A stretch of 54,710 nt of DNA. Source: UMGS1279 sp045577695 (GTDB lineage Bacteria; Bacillota; Clostridia; Oscillospirales; Acutalibacteraceae). The notes beneath the pieces are model-generated. The model was given only the letters and a program-made list of their open reading frames with translations, did no database searches and was not told where the DNA came from. Every line of letters begins with the position of its first letter. Position 1 is the first letter of the stretch. The DNA is taken from positions 1 through 54,710 of the forward strand of contig JAZNIW010000036.1 in NCBI GenBank assembly GCA_045577695.1. Direction: 5' to 3'. A program made the translations under genes and the position numbers. Positions 1 to 7,677 of the stretch are shown in pieces.

Positions 1-477
1 AAACACAGCATACTCAATGCCTGAAACCAAGGTTTCCGCTTCCGAGAAATATTCATCTGTCCAATCGGGGCAGTATTCCTTAAACACCTCTTTAGCTCGC
101 TCTGTATCGTTCTTGCGAATATGCTCCATACACATTTTGCTTTGATAGGTGGATATAAAGAAATCTTTTGCCACCTCATCCTGCTCACAAGCAGAAGCAA
201 TGGTCAGCAGCTCCAGGCAGATTGCCATAATAGAACTGTATCCGTCCTTAGCTTCGTCCTCCATCATCTTCCACTGATACTTGCATAGCATTTCAACCAG
301 CTCTGCCAACATATGTTCTTTTGTCGGAAAATGAAATGTCATATTGCCGGGACTCATATTTAATTTTTTGCACATAGAGTTTACTGTCGTTTTGGTATAA
401 CCGTCATTCAAAAAACAGTTAGCCGCAACCCGAACAATCTCACTGCGAGTAAGTTCTTTTCTATCTACTCGTATCAC
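1..477 (-). CDS. TetR/AcrR family transcriptional regulator (3' end outside window)
   Basis: The reading frame is open from a GTG at 477 to the window edge, so the C-terminus is missing and 159 codons are visible. A strong AGGAGG lies 10 bases before the GTG, and no ATG start exists upstream in frame. The N-terminus reads as a TetR helix-turn-helix: a first helix ending near residue 23, then T-K-T-T-V at 28-32, M-C-K-K-L at 35-39 and the recognition segment S-P-G-N-M-T-F-H-F at 42-50. The rest is a helical ligand-binding domain that I cannot assign to a ligand. Its promoter contains an inverted repeat, which suggests autoregulation. The regulated target is not visible; it may lie left of the window. 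The family call is solid and the ligand is unknown. Confidence 0.88.
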   Translation of the reverse strand, partial: MIRVDRKELTRSEIVRVAANCFLNDGYTKTTVNSMCKKLNMSPGNMTFHFPTKEHMLAELVEMLCKYQWKMMEDEAKDGYSSIMAICLELLTIASACEQDEVAKDFFISTYQSKMCMEHIRKNDTERAKEVFKEYCPDWTDEYFSEAETLVSGIEYAVF

Positions 478-542
478 GCTTATATAACCTCCTGTCGTCT
501 TTTGCACGTAAAAAGTTCATTATTCTAAAAATAATCATCACT

Positions 543-571
543 ATTATAGTACATATACTACGAAATCGCAA
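543..571 (-). promoter_or_regulatory. Promoter of the TetR-type regulator with overlapping inverted repeat
   Basis: On the minus strand, TTGCGA (566-571) and TATAAT (543-548) are separated by exactly 17 bases. The spacer and -10 overlap the inverted repeat TAGTA-CATA-TACTA (547-560), a plausible self-operator for a TetR dimer. The repeat is short, so the operator role is inference. Confidence 0.6.
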
Positions 572-603
572 TAGTTTTTAGAAACTTCTTTATATTTATA
601 TAG

Positions 604-635
604 AAAAACCGGACGAGGCAAAAAACTCATCCGGC
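604..635 (-). terminator. Rho-independent terminator-like hairpin reading leftward
   Basis: Read on the minus strand, CCGGATGAG pairs with CTCGTCCGG around a short TTTTTTGC loop (one G-T wobble) and is followed by TTTTT. It has no intact gene in front of it on that strand, so it may mark the end of the decayed element between about 650 and 840. Confidence 0.5.
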
Positions 636-890
636 TTTGTGACAGTTTGAATATTTAGTTTTAAGCTGCTCAGAACAATGGATTTCTGAGGCATATTTAG
701 AATGTTATTCCGCTCCTTTCTAAAACCGCCCAAAACCCTGTTTTGACACCAATGCGTTCAGTGGGGCAAACCGGCGAAAGTCCTAGTGTTTATTCGCTCT
801 TCACCCGCAAGGCGCTGTAGGTTTGACCTTGATGTTTCACAAAATTGTTTGTTTATTGTTTTTTCTCTATACTTTTTTCCGGTTTTATGC
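636..890. other. Gene-poor stretch, possible relic of a decayed gene
   Basis: No intact reading frame is present. On the minus strand from about 840 a short frame begins GTG-AAA-CAT-CAA-GGT and stops after 16 codons near 790. The region then runs leftward into the terminator-like hairpin at 604-635. This combination looks like the 3' remnant of a lost or mobile gene, but I cannot name it. On the plus strand I see only the promoter of the next small ORF. Confidence 0.3.
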
Positions 891-896
891 TATAAT
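891..896 (+). promoter_or_regulatory. -10 element upstream of the 44-codon ORF and DMT gene
   Basis: A perfect TATAAT sits 33 bases before the ATG at 930. I see no convincing -35 at the right distance; TATACT at 868-873 is 17 bases upstream but is a weak match. The AGGAGG at 916-921 then serves the small ORF. Confidence 0.5.
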
Positions 897-929
897 AAAA
901 GGCAGAATTTTGTTTAGGAGGTGCAAAGA

Positions 930-1064
930 ATGTCTCTTTTCGTCAAAAAATCCACTCCCCCTTGGGAGAATCCCTTTTTAGCCAATGCGCCACCCCTTTT
1001 GAAAGGGGAGGAAGTGACCGCGCAAAACGATTCTTTGCCCTTCGGTTTATTTTCTCTCCTTTAA
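930..1064 (+). CDS. Putative 44-residue protein of unknown function
   Basis: An ATG 8 bases after a perfect AGGAGG opens a 44-codon frame ending TAA. The peptide starts M-S-L-F-V-K-K-S and contains P-P-W-E-N-P-F and P-P-L-L-K-G-E. The middle of the gene carries the inverted repeat CCCCTTTT-G-AAAGGGG (about 993-1008). It has its own promoter and ends 49 bases before the DMT exporter start. It could be a leader peptide, a true small protein, or a repeat element that happens to be translatable. No family is recognised. Confidence 0.4.
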   Translation: MSLFVKKSTPPWENPFLANAPPLLKGEEVTAQNDSLPFGLFSLL

Positions 1065-1113
1065 CGCTTTTAAAAAAAGGGGGGTGCCCCTAAAAAAAGG
1101 AGATTTTAAAATT

Positions 1114-2022
1114 ATGTGGTTTATATTATCCCTCGTTACTATCTTTTTCTGGGGTGGGTCGGATCTGTTTTCCAAAATCGGCTCTCCCGCCTCGGACAAA
1201 TACAGTCATTGGAAAATTGTTATGTCGGTCGGTTTGGTGATGGGTATTCACGCTACCATTGAACTAGCTACCGGCACGGTTTTCTTTCCGGTGGATTTCA
1301 TCAAATATCTACCGGCCTCCTTCTGCTACATTTTATCTATGATTTTGGGCTATGTCGGTCTGCGGTATATTATGCTTTCGGTTTCTTCCCCCATCTGCAA
1401 CTCCTCGGGCGCCGTGGCCTGCCTTCTTTGTTTGATTTTCTTGCAACAAATGCCCGACTGGCTTACTTGGATTGGTATTGCCTTGGTTACCGTTGGTGTT
1501 ATTGGGCTCTCTTTTGTCGAAAAGCAGTATGACAACGAAGTGCAAGACCTTTCGAATAAGACTGAAAACAAAAAATTCAAATCCGGCTTTATTGCCGTTT
1601 TCTTTCCGATTTTTTACTGTATCCTCGACGGTCTTGGCACCTTTGCCGACGCCCTTTTGCTGGACACGAACATTGTCAACGAAGATTCTGCCAACATTGC
1701 CTACGAGTACACCTTCTTTTTGATGGGTGTGGCGGCCTTTGTATATGTGGTGCTGATTAAAAAAGAGAAATTAACCTGGGCTTCTTTCCGTCCGAAAATG
1801 GCCGGCGCTCTTTGTGAAACAGCCGGTCAATTCTCCTACATTTATGCCATCGGCGACAATGCCACGGTGGCCGCTCCGATGATTTCGGCCTACTGCGTAT
1901 TTTCGGTTCTTCTTTCCCGCATTTTCTTAAAAGAAAAATTATCGTTAAAACATTATCTTATTATTTGCACCGTTTTCCTTGGCATCATCGCTATGGGCAT
2001 TGCCGAAGGATTGGCAGAATAA
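1114..2022 (+). CDS. DMT-superfamily (EamA-like) membrane transporter
   Basis: This is a 302-residue, very hydrophobic protein with about ten predicted membrane segments, the usual length and layout of the drug/metabolite transporter superfamily (two repeated five-helix halves). The N-terminal W-F-I-L-S-L-V-T-I-F-F-W-G-G-S segment and the C-terminal L-K-E-K-L-S-L-K-H-Y-L segment before the last helix are typical of EamA proteins. I chose the ATG at 1114 because AAGGAG lies 10 bases upstream; an in-frame GTG at 1084 lies before the ribosome binding site and has none of its own. A charged loop near the centre (E-N-K-K-F-K) separates the halves. The substrate cannot be inferred. Two hairpins follow the stop codon. 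Confidence 0.85.
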   Translation: MWFILSLVTIFFWGGSDLFSKIGSPASDKYSHWKIVMSVGLVMGIHATIELATGTVFFPVDFIKYLPASFCYILSMILGYVGLRYIMLSVSSPICNSSGAVACLLCLIFLQQMPDWLTWIGIALVTVGVIGLSFVEKQYDNEVQDLSNKTENKKFKSGFIAVFFPIFYCILDGLGTFADALLLDTNIVNEDSANIAYEYTFFLMGVAAFVYVVLIKKEKLTWASFRPKMAGALCETAGQFSYIYAIGDNATVAAPMISAYCVFSVLLSRIFLKEKLSLKHYLIICTVFLGIIAMGIAEGLAE

Positions 2023-2024
2023 AA

Positions 2025-2100
2025 AAGCCGCCCTGTCGTCCCGGCTCTTTTAATCAAAAACCCCTGTTTTTCCTTTTTGAAAAAACGGGGGTTTATATTT
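2025..2100 (+). terminator. Tandem rho-independent terminators after the DMT exporter
   Basis: First hairpin: AGCCG...CGGCT followed by TTTT (2026-2051). Second and stronger: AAACCCC (2058-2064) with a T-run pairs with GAAAAAACGGGGGTTT (2079-2094), followed by a T-rich tail. Confidence 0.75.
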
Positions 2101-2149
2101 TTTAAAAAACGGTGCATACTATTCTTAAAACAGAAAGGTTGTGTGCATT

Positions 2150-2584
2150 TTGATTGAACAAGATACCTTGCGCCTGCTACGGGAATGTGATGCCGGTGTA
2201 AAGATGGGAATTTCCTCATTGGATGATGTCATTCCCTTGGTGCAAAGCGAATCACTTTCCCAACTGCTTTCTCGCTGCAAAGAACAGCACGAAAAGCTGG
2301 AAACCGAAATGGAAGAAGCGCTCCACCGATTTTCGGACGAGGGCAAAAACCCCAACCCCATTGCCAAAGGAATGTCCACTATGAAAACGAATCTAAAGAT
2401 GGCGATGGATAAGTCCGACCAAACCATCGCCGACTTAATGACCGATGGCTGTAATATGGGGGTCAAGTCCCTCTCTCGCTATCTCAACCAGTACGCCGCT
2501 GCCGATGAAGATTCCAAGGCTATTGCCGGCCGACTGATTCGCTTGGAAGCAGACCTTTCGGAAAACCTGCGCCCTTATTTATAA
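2150..2584 (+). CDS. Small helical protein, ferritin-like/four-helix-bundle type, unknown function
   Basis: The 144-residue soluble protein is rich in charged, helical sequence with no signal peptide or membrane segment. It starts I-E-Q-D-T-L-R-L-L-R-E-C-D-A-G-V-K-M-G, a start that I associate with short Clostridia proteins of unknown role and a four-helix bundle look. I placed the start at TTG 2150, 11 bases after AAAGG. A GTG at 2141 in the same frame sits only 2 bases from that site and is less likely. It stands alone between a terminator and the cca promoter. Function unknown. Confidence 0.7.
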   Translation: MIEQDTLRLLRECDAGVKMGISSLDDVIPLVQSESLSQLLSRCKEQHEKLETEMEEALHRFSDEGKNPNPIAKGMSTMKTNLKMAMDKSDQTIADLMTDGCNMGVKSLSRYLNQYAAADEDSKAIAGRLIRLEADLSENLRPYL

Positions 2585-2593
2585 GAGAAACGT

Positions 2594-2622
2594 TTGCATT
2601 CGACACCCTTTTTTGATATACT
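2594..2622 (+). promoter_or_regulatory. Sigma-A-type promoter of cca
   Basis: TTGCAT (2594-2599), a 17-base spacer and TATACT (2617-2622) lie 31 bases before the cca ATG. A strong GGAGG follows. Confidence 0.75.
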
Positions 2623-2652
2623 AAAAAGGTATACCAAAAAGGAGGGTGCCGA

Positions 2653-3900
2653 ATGTTTTTTCTGCCAACCGAAGTACATCACACCATAGAGCTCCTAAAT
2701 CGAGCCGGATTTGAAGCCTATTTGGTGGGCGGGTCAGTGCGGGATCTATGCCACGGTACTACTCCGTCCGATTACGATATAACCACCTCGGCCACGCCAA
2801 CCGAAATAAAAGAGGTATTTAAGGGCGAACGATTGTTGGAGGTAGGCATTGCCCACGGCACCATCACCCTGCTTTGCTCTGAATCACCGCTTGAAATTAC
2901 CACCTACCGCACCGAAACTTCCTACTCCGACCATCGTCACCCCGATGCAGTGGCATTTACCCGCAACTTAACCGATGACCTATCCCGCCGTGACTTTACC
3001 GTGAACGCTATGGCTTACCACCCATACGAAGGATTGATTGACCCCTTTGGCGGTAAACAGGATTTACAACATAGACTGCTTCGCGCGGTGGGGGAACCCG
3101 ACCGCCGCTTTACGGAAGATGCTCTGCGTATTTTACGAGGACTGCGATTTGCCGCAACACTCGGATTCTCACTCGAAGAAAAAACGGCCAATGCGATGCG
3201 AAAAAACAGCCCCTTGCTTTCCAAAATCAGTGCTGAACGGCAGATGGAGGAGGTAAAAAAGTTTCTACTCGGGCAGGCAGTTGAACCCATTTTGTCGAAG
3301 TATTTTTCACTGCTTTTCCCCGTGTTTGAACCACTGAAAAAAGCCGAAGAAAACCCCTCTTTTCCACCGCTTATCGCTCGCACTGTTTCCCTTCTACCGG
3401 TCGATTTTCCCTTGCGTTTGGCTGCGCTGCTCAGCTTTTTTTGCGACACGCCGAACATTGCCGCATCGCTTTGCCAGAGCAAGAAAGCAGACCGCCATAC
3501 CACCGACCGCGTCGTCACGTTGGTGTCCCACCAATGCGATGCCGTTCCCCCCAATGAAATCGCCGTTAAAAAGGCCATTTCCTCCCTTGGCTTTTCTGCT
3601 TTTTACGACCAAACCGCCTTGCAAATCGCCCGTTCTTCGGCCGCCGGCAAACACTCTCGTGCGGCGGCTTGGCAGGCGGCCGCACAAACAGCACAGCTTT
3701 TGGAAGAGCAAGGTGACTGCCTTTTTGTGCGAGATTTAGCTATCACCGGAAAGGACCTGTTGCAATACGGGGTGCCGGAGGGACCTTCGGTTGGCCGCAT
3801 CCTTTCCTTTTTGCTGACCGCCGTAATGGAAAACAAGGTAGAAAACAAAAAAGAACCATTGATTTCCCTATTTCTCCAAAAAAGGATAGAAATTCTTTAA
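2653..3900 (+). CDS. cca: CCA tRNA nucleotidyltransferase
   Basis: This enzyme adds or repairs the CCA 3' end of tRNAs using CTP and ATP. The 415-residue protein is class II: G-G-S-V-R-D at 26-31, the metal-binding pair D40-Y-D42, and R-R-D-F-T-V-N-A-M at 112-120, followed by the nucleotide-recognition helices (E-D-A-L-R-I-L-R-G-L-R-F-A). The C-terminal half is helical without an obvious HD motif, the usual form in Clostridia. The start ATG at 2653 has GGAGG 7 bases upstream. It is probably a single-gene transcript. The poly(A) polymerase family shares this core, so that alternative cannot be fully excluded, but length and context favour cca. Confidence 0.93.
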   Translation: MFFLPTEVHHTIELLNRAGFEAYLVGGSVRDLCHGTTPSDYDITTSATPTEIKEVFKGERLLEVGIAHGTITLLCSESPLEITTYRTETSYSDHRHPDAVAFTRNLTDDLSRRDFTVNAMAYHPYEGLIDPFGGKQDLQHRLLRAVGEPDRRFTEDALRILRGLRFAATLGFSLEEKTANAMRKNSPLLSKISAERQMEEVKKFLLGQAVEPILSKYFSLLFPVFEPLKKAEENPSFPPLIARTVSLLPVDFPLRLAALLSFFCDTPNIAASLCQSKKADRHTTDRVVTLVSHQCDAVPPNEIAVKKAISSLGFSAFYDQTALQIARSSAAGKHSRAAAWQAAAQTAQLLEEQGDCLFVRDLAITGKDLLQYGVPEGPSVGRILSFLLTAVMENKVENKKEPLISLFLQKRIEIL

Positions 3901-3918
3901 CTCGAGAAAGATTTTTAA

Positions 3919-3947
3919 TTGTTTTTTTATTCCGTTTCTGTTATAAT
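3919..3947 (+). promoter_or_regulatory. Promoter of the LtaS-like gene
   Basis: TTGTTT (3919-3924), a 17-base spacer and TATAAT (3942-3947). Its position excludes an upstream in-frame start at 3919 for the following gene. Confidence 0.7.
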
Positions 3948-4020
3948 AAATTGGTTATGTGCGAAACCGTTTTGGTTTTCTTTGTTCTTATTTTTACTTC
4001 TCTGTTTTGAGGTGTTATGT

Positions 4021-6081
4021 ATGTCCGAGACTTTTTTGCCAACCAACATCGACTATTTTATACCGGGGATTGAAAAGCCGCAGCAAAAGCCGATTGAGTT
4101 TCAAATGGATCCATGCTTTTTAGTCTTTCCCTTGTGCCTTATTTATATGGAACTTGTATTAAAGATAGCAACCGGTATGCCTTTTTGGAATATCGGCTTA
4201 CTTTTTATGCCTTTATTTTCAATCTTCTTCGGCACCTTGTTCAGCATTTTATGCACTTCTTTTACTCCGCCTACCAACCGCCGTTTGGTGCGGCTGTTTC
4301 TAATTTTGTTTGGCCTTCTTTTTTCCACCCAAATCGTCTATCATTGGTGCTTTGATAAGTTGTTGATTCTATATTCCATCGGTGCCGGCGGCGCCGACCA
4401 AGTCATCGAAGACGGCATTTTAGAAACCACCCTAAAAACCATTAAAGCCTGTGCCATCCCCATTCTTCTTACCTTTGTTCCCGCCATTTTAAGTTTTATT
4501 TTTTTAAAAAGACAACCACTCAACTTCCCCCGTATTCCTTGGCGGATACGGTTGATTTCCTTTCTTAGCAACATTGGTTTTTACGGACTGATTTTGTTAC
4601 TGGTCTTTTTAATCCCCAGTGCAAACGAAATCTATCGTCGCGCCTTTGACCCCAATCTCACCACCCCGGCCTTTGGTCTTTTACATACCGAAGCAAAAGA
4701 TTTGCAATACAATGTTTTTGGTCTGGACGGACGACTGGAAGTCGCCGTCGACCGCCCCTCCTCATCGGAAGAAGATATTTCTGTCCCCGAAACTCCGTGG
4801 GTAATGGATTTTGATTTTTCTGCCCTTTCCGCGCAAGAAAAGAATGCAGATTTAAAAAATCTGCACACCTACTTTTCCAACCGCACCCCTTCTTACCAAA
4901 ACGAATACACCGGTATGTTCAAAGATTATAACCTCATTTATATCACGGCCGAAGGCTTTTCGCCCTATGCCATTCACGAAACCTATACCCCAACCCTCTA
5001 TAAAATGGCTCAAAAAGGATTTCAGTTTGAAAACTTCTATACTCCAATTTGGGGGGTTAGCACCTCGGATGGAGAATATATCAACTGCACCGGCCTTCTC
5101 CCCAAATCCTGCACATGGAGTTTTTATCAATCGGGCAAACAACGCAACAATATGCCCTTTACTATGGGCCGCCAGTTCCTTAAAAAAGGCGTCCCCAAAG
5201 TCTACGCCTATCACAACCATTCCTACTCCTACTATCACCGCGACGTTTCCCACACCAATATGGGCTATCGTTACACCGGTTACGGCAACGGACTGGAAAA
5301 ACACCTCACCAAAGTGTGGCCCGAATCGGATTATGAAATGATCGCCGCCACAGCCGATAAATACATTAAACAAGAACCGTTTCACGCCTATTATATGACG
5401 GTGAGTGGGCATTTGCAATACAGTTTTTCCGACAATAGTATGGCAAAAAAACACCAAAAAGCCGTCGCCGATATGGAGGCCAGCGAGCGCGTTAAAGCCT
5501 ATATGGCCTGCCAAATTGAACTTGACCGCGCAATGGAACTCTTGCTTGAAAAGTTGGAGAAGGCCGGCGTAGCCGACAAAACCCTCATTGTTCTAGCCCC
5601 CGACCATTATCCTTACGGATTAGAAGACAAGGAAAATAAAGACAAATATCACTATTTCTCGGAAATTTTAGGACACAACATTGACCCCAATTTTGAACTT
5701 TATAAAAGCGCCTTACTGATGTATTCTCCCTCGATGAACGAGCCAATCAAGGTGAGCAAATACTGTAGTAATTTGGACATCATCCCCACCCTCAACAATC
5801 TGTTCGGTATGGAGCACGATTCCCGTCTGCTGATGGGGCGCGATATTTTGTCCTCGGCCGAACCGCTCGTGGTATTTGCCAATCACAGCTTTATCACCGA
5901 TAAGGGAATGTATAACGCCAGTACCAATACCTTTACCACTTTTGACGGAAAACCATTGGCCGACGAGGTCTCCTATGTTGCTGCAAAAAAAGCCGAAATC
6001 AACAATATGTTTGTCGTTTCGGCCGGCATTTTAGAACAAGATTATTACGGTGTCCTACTCGGGACCCGAATCAAACCCTAA
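4021..6081 (+). CDS. LTA synthase-like membrane sulfatase/phosphatase-superfamily protein
   Basis: About five hydrophobic helices occupy residues 30-200, followed by a large extracytoplasmic alkaline-phosphatase-superfamily domain. The catalytic region reads W-G-V-S-T-S-D-G-E-Y, with the likely nucleophile Thr348, as in lipoteichoic acid synthases that transfer glycerol phosphate. The C-terminal metal-binding segment A-P-D-H-Y-P-Y-G is also present. The family therefore suggests a polyglycerol-phosphate polymerase or related phosphotransferase at the outer membrane face. I chose ATG 4021, 6 bases after GAGGTG. The open frame extends back to 3919 but would include the promoter. Length is 686 residues, within the family range. 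Only 18 bases separate it from the MATE gene, so the two are probably co-transcribed. The exact substrate is not shown by sequence. Confidence 0.85.
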   Translation: MSETFLPTNIDYFIPGIEKPQQKPIEFQMDPCFLVFPLCLIYMELVLKIATGMPFWNIGLLFMPLFSIFFGTLFSILCTSFTPPTNRRLVRLFLILFGLLFSTQIVYHWCFDKLLILYSIGAGGADQVIEDGILETTLKTIKACAIPILLTFVPAILSFIFLKRQPLNFPRIPWRIRLISFLSNIGFYGLILLLVFLIPSANEIYRRAFDPNLTTPAFGLLHTEAKDLQYNVFGLDGRLEVAVDRPSSSEEDISVPETPWVMDFDFSALSAQEKNADLKNLHTYFSNRTPSYQNEYTGMFKDYNLIYITAEGFSPYAIHETYTPTLYKMAQKGFQFENFYTPIWGVSTSDGEYINCTGLLPKSCTWSFYQSGKQRNNMPFTMGRQFLKKGVPKVYAYHNHSYSYYHRDVSHTNMGYRYTGYGNGLEKHLTKVWPESDYEMIAATADKYIKQEPFHAYYMTVSGHLQYSFSDNSMAKKHQKAVADMEASERVKAYMACQIELDRAMELLLEKLEKAGVADKTLIVLAPDHYPYGLEDKENKDKYHYFSEILGHNIDPNFELYKSALLMYSPSMNEPIKVSKYCSNLDIIPTLNNLFGMEHDSRLLMGRDILSSAEPLVVFANHSFITDKGMYNASTNTFTTFDGKPLADEVSYVAAKKAEINNMFVVSAGILEQDYYGVLLGTRIKP

Positions 6082-6099
6082 ACCCTATCGGAGGAAACT

Positions 6100-7512
6100 A
6101 TGACCACACTCGCTTCCCGCAAACACATATTTATTGGCGATGGCGCATTTTATCACCGCGTCATCGCCATATTAGCGCCCATTATTATTCAAAATACCGT
6201 CACCAATATCATCAATTTGGTGGATAACGTGATGGTTGGTCGGGTCGGTACCCTTCCAATATCGGCCGTAGCCATTGTCAATCAATTGATGTTCGTCTTT
6301 TTCCTTTGTATTTTTGGCGGCCTTTCAGGGGTTGGTATTTTCACCTCGCAATTCGTTGGCATCGGCGATAAAGAGGGTGTGTGCCACACCTTTCGTCTAA
6401 AATGGTTCGTGGCTCTCTTTTTGTTAGCGGTTTGTCTAATTGTCTTCTTATTCTTCCCCAAGCAACTGATTGGGCTTTATCTTTCCGAAACCACCTCGCC
6501 CGAAGATGCCGCCACCCTGCAATACGGAACAAGTTATTTAACCTCCATTCTGTTTGGCTTATTGCCCTTTGTTGTTTCGCAAATTTATGGCAGCACCTTA
6601 CGGGAGCTGGGACAGACCAAACTGCCGATGTTGGCCAGTGTGGTTGGCATTTTGGTCAATGTCTTTTTCAACTATCTTTTGATTTTCGGCAACGAGGGAC
6701 TCTCCTTTTTGCCCTTCGCCCCGATGGGTGTAGTAGGTGCCGGTATTGCCACCTCTCTTTCCCGCTATGTCGAAATGGCAATTTTGTTGATTTCGGTTCA
6801 CAAACACCGGGACCGTTACCCCTTTCTCGAAGGAGTTTATCACCGATTATCCGTTCCCTTTTCTCTTTGCAAAAAGGTGTTTCAAAAGGGATTTCCCTTG
6901 TTGTTAAATGAGTTTTTGTGGTCGTTTGGTATGGCGGCCCTAATGCAATGCTACTCTTCCCGCGGCATTACGGTAGTGGCAGCCACCAACATCTCTTCAA
7001 CTGTCGGCAACATTTTTAATGTAATTTATATTTCTATGGGTACCGCCATTGCCATTATGGTGGGACACGCCCTCGGTGCCAACAACCACAAAGAAGCGAA
7101 AAACATCGTCTGGCGCCTTTTAGCCCTCTCGGTGGTAGCCTGTTTAGCGACCGGAGTGTTGTTGTTTGCCTCTTCCTTTTTTATTCCGCTGGCCTACAAT
7201 ACCACCAACGAGGTGCGGCATTTAGCCACCCAACTTCTGTGGGTTGTGGCTGCCTTAATGCCTTTTAACGCCGTTTGTCACGGCTGCTATTTCGCCATGC
7301 GGTCGGGCGGAAGAACCATTATCACCTTTTTGTTTGACAGCGGCTTCATTTGGCTTGTCTCTTACCCCTTAGCCTTCTGTTTGGCCCGTTTTTCCGCACT
7401 TCCCGTTGTTCTTTTCTTTCTATTGGTGCAGGGGATAGAAGCCGTCAAGGCCATTGCCGCCGTGCTTTTCATCAAAAGTGGTTTTTGGTTAAATAATATC
7501 GTCCAAGAATAA
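6100..7512 (+). CDS. MATE family efflux transporter
   Basis: The 470-residue protein has about twelve membrane segments in two homologous halves, the standard MATE (NorM/DinF) size. The N-terminal half shows I-I-Q-N-T-V-T-N-I-I-N-L-V-D-N-V-M-V-G-R, the family signature near helix 1; the matching segment in the second half includes A-A-T-N-I-S-S-T-V-G-N-I. MATE proteins export cationic drugs or metabolites in exchange for Na+ or H+. The ATG has GGAGG 7 bases upstream. It follows the LtaS-like gene closely and ends at a strong terminator. The substrate is unknown. Confidence 0.9.
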   Translation: MTTLASRKHIFIGDGAFYHRVIAILAPIIIQNTVTNIINLVDNVMVGRVGTLPISAVAIVNQLMFVFFLCIFGGLSGVGIFTSQFVGIGDKEGVCHTFRLKWFVALFLLAVCLIVFLFFPKQLIGLYLSETTSPEDAATLQYGTSYLTSILFGLLPFVVSQIYGSTLRELGQTKLPMLASVVGILVNVFFNYLLIFGNEGLSFLPFAPMGVVGAGIATSLSRYVEMAILLISVHKHRDRYPFLEGVYHRLSVPFSLCKKVFQKGFPLLLNEFLWSFGMAALMQCYSSRGITVVAATNISSTVGNIFNVIYISMGTAIAIMVGHALGANNHKEAKNIVWRLLALSVVACLATGVLLFASSFFIPLAYNTTNEVRHLATQLLWVVAALMPFNAVCHGCYFAMRSGGRTIITFLFDSGFIWLVSYPLAFCLARFSALPVVLFFLLVQGIEAVKAIAAVLFIKSGFWLNNIVQE

Positions 7513-7519
7513 ATATCCG

Positions 7520-7546
7520 GCGCCTTTTTCTAAGAGGCGCTTTTTT
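7520..7546 (+). terminator. Rho-independent terminator after the MATE gene
   Basis: GCGCCT (7520-7525) pairs with AGGCGC (7535-7540), followed by TTTTTT. Confidence 0.85.
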
Positions 7547-7579
7547 ATGAAAAAGGGGTGTTTTCTCAACAACTTCTCC

Positions 7580-7608
7580 TTGACTTTTCTGCCTTTTTTC
7601 AGTATAAT
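7580..7608 (+). promoter_or_regulatory. Promoter of the pyr operon
   Basis: TTGACT (7580-7585), a 17-base spacer and TATAAT (7603-7608), a near-consensus sigma-A promoter. The leader of about 63 bases holds the inverted repeat GTTCGAA (7629-7635) / TTCGAAC (7656-7662), but no T-run terminator and no PyrR-type anti-antiterminator that I recognise. Confidence 0.85.
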
Positions 7609-7677
7609 ATATTGGATAAAAACACATCGTTCGAACGCCCCTTTTCTTTTCCCTTTTCGAACAGAAAGGAACTGCTT

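Noticed and set aside
4852..5514. 220-codon frame on the minus strand
   Set aside because: Antisense to the LtaS-like catalytic domain, whose motifs are clear.
7629..7662. tRNA-like GTTCGAA segment
   Set aside because: No acceptor stem, D-arm or anticodon arm is found around it.
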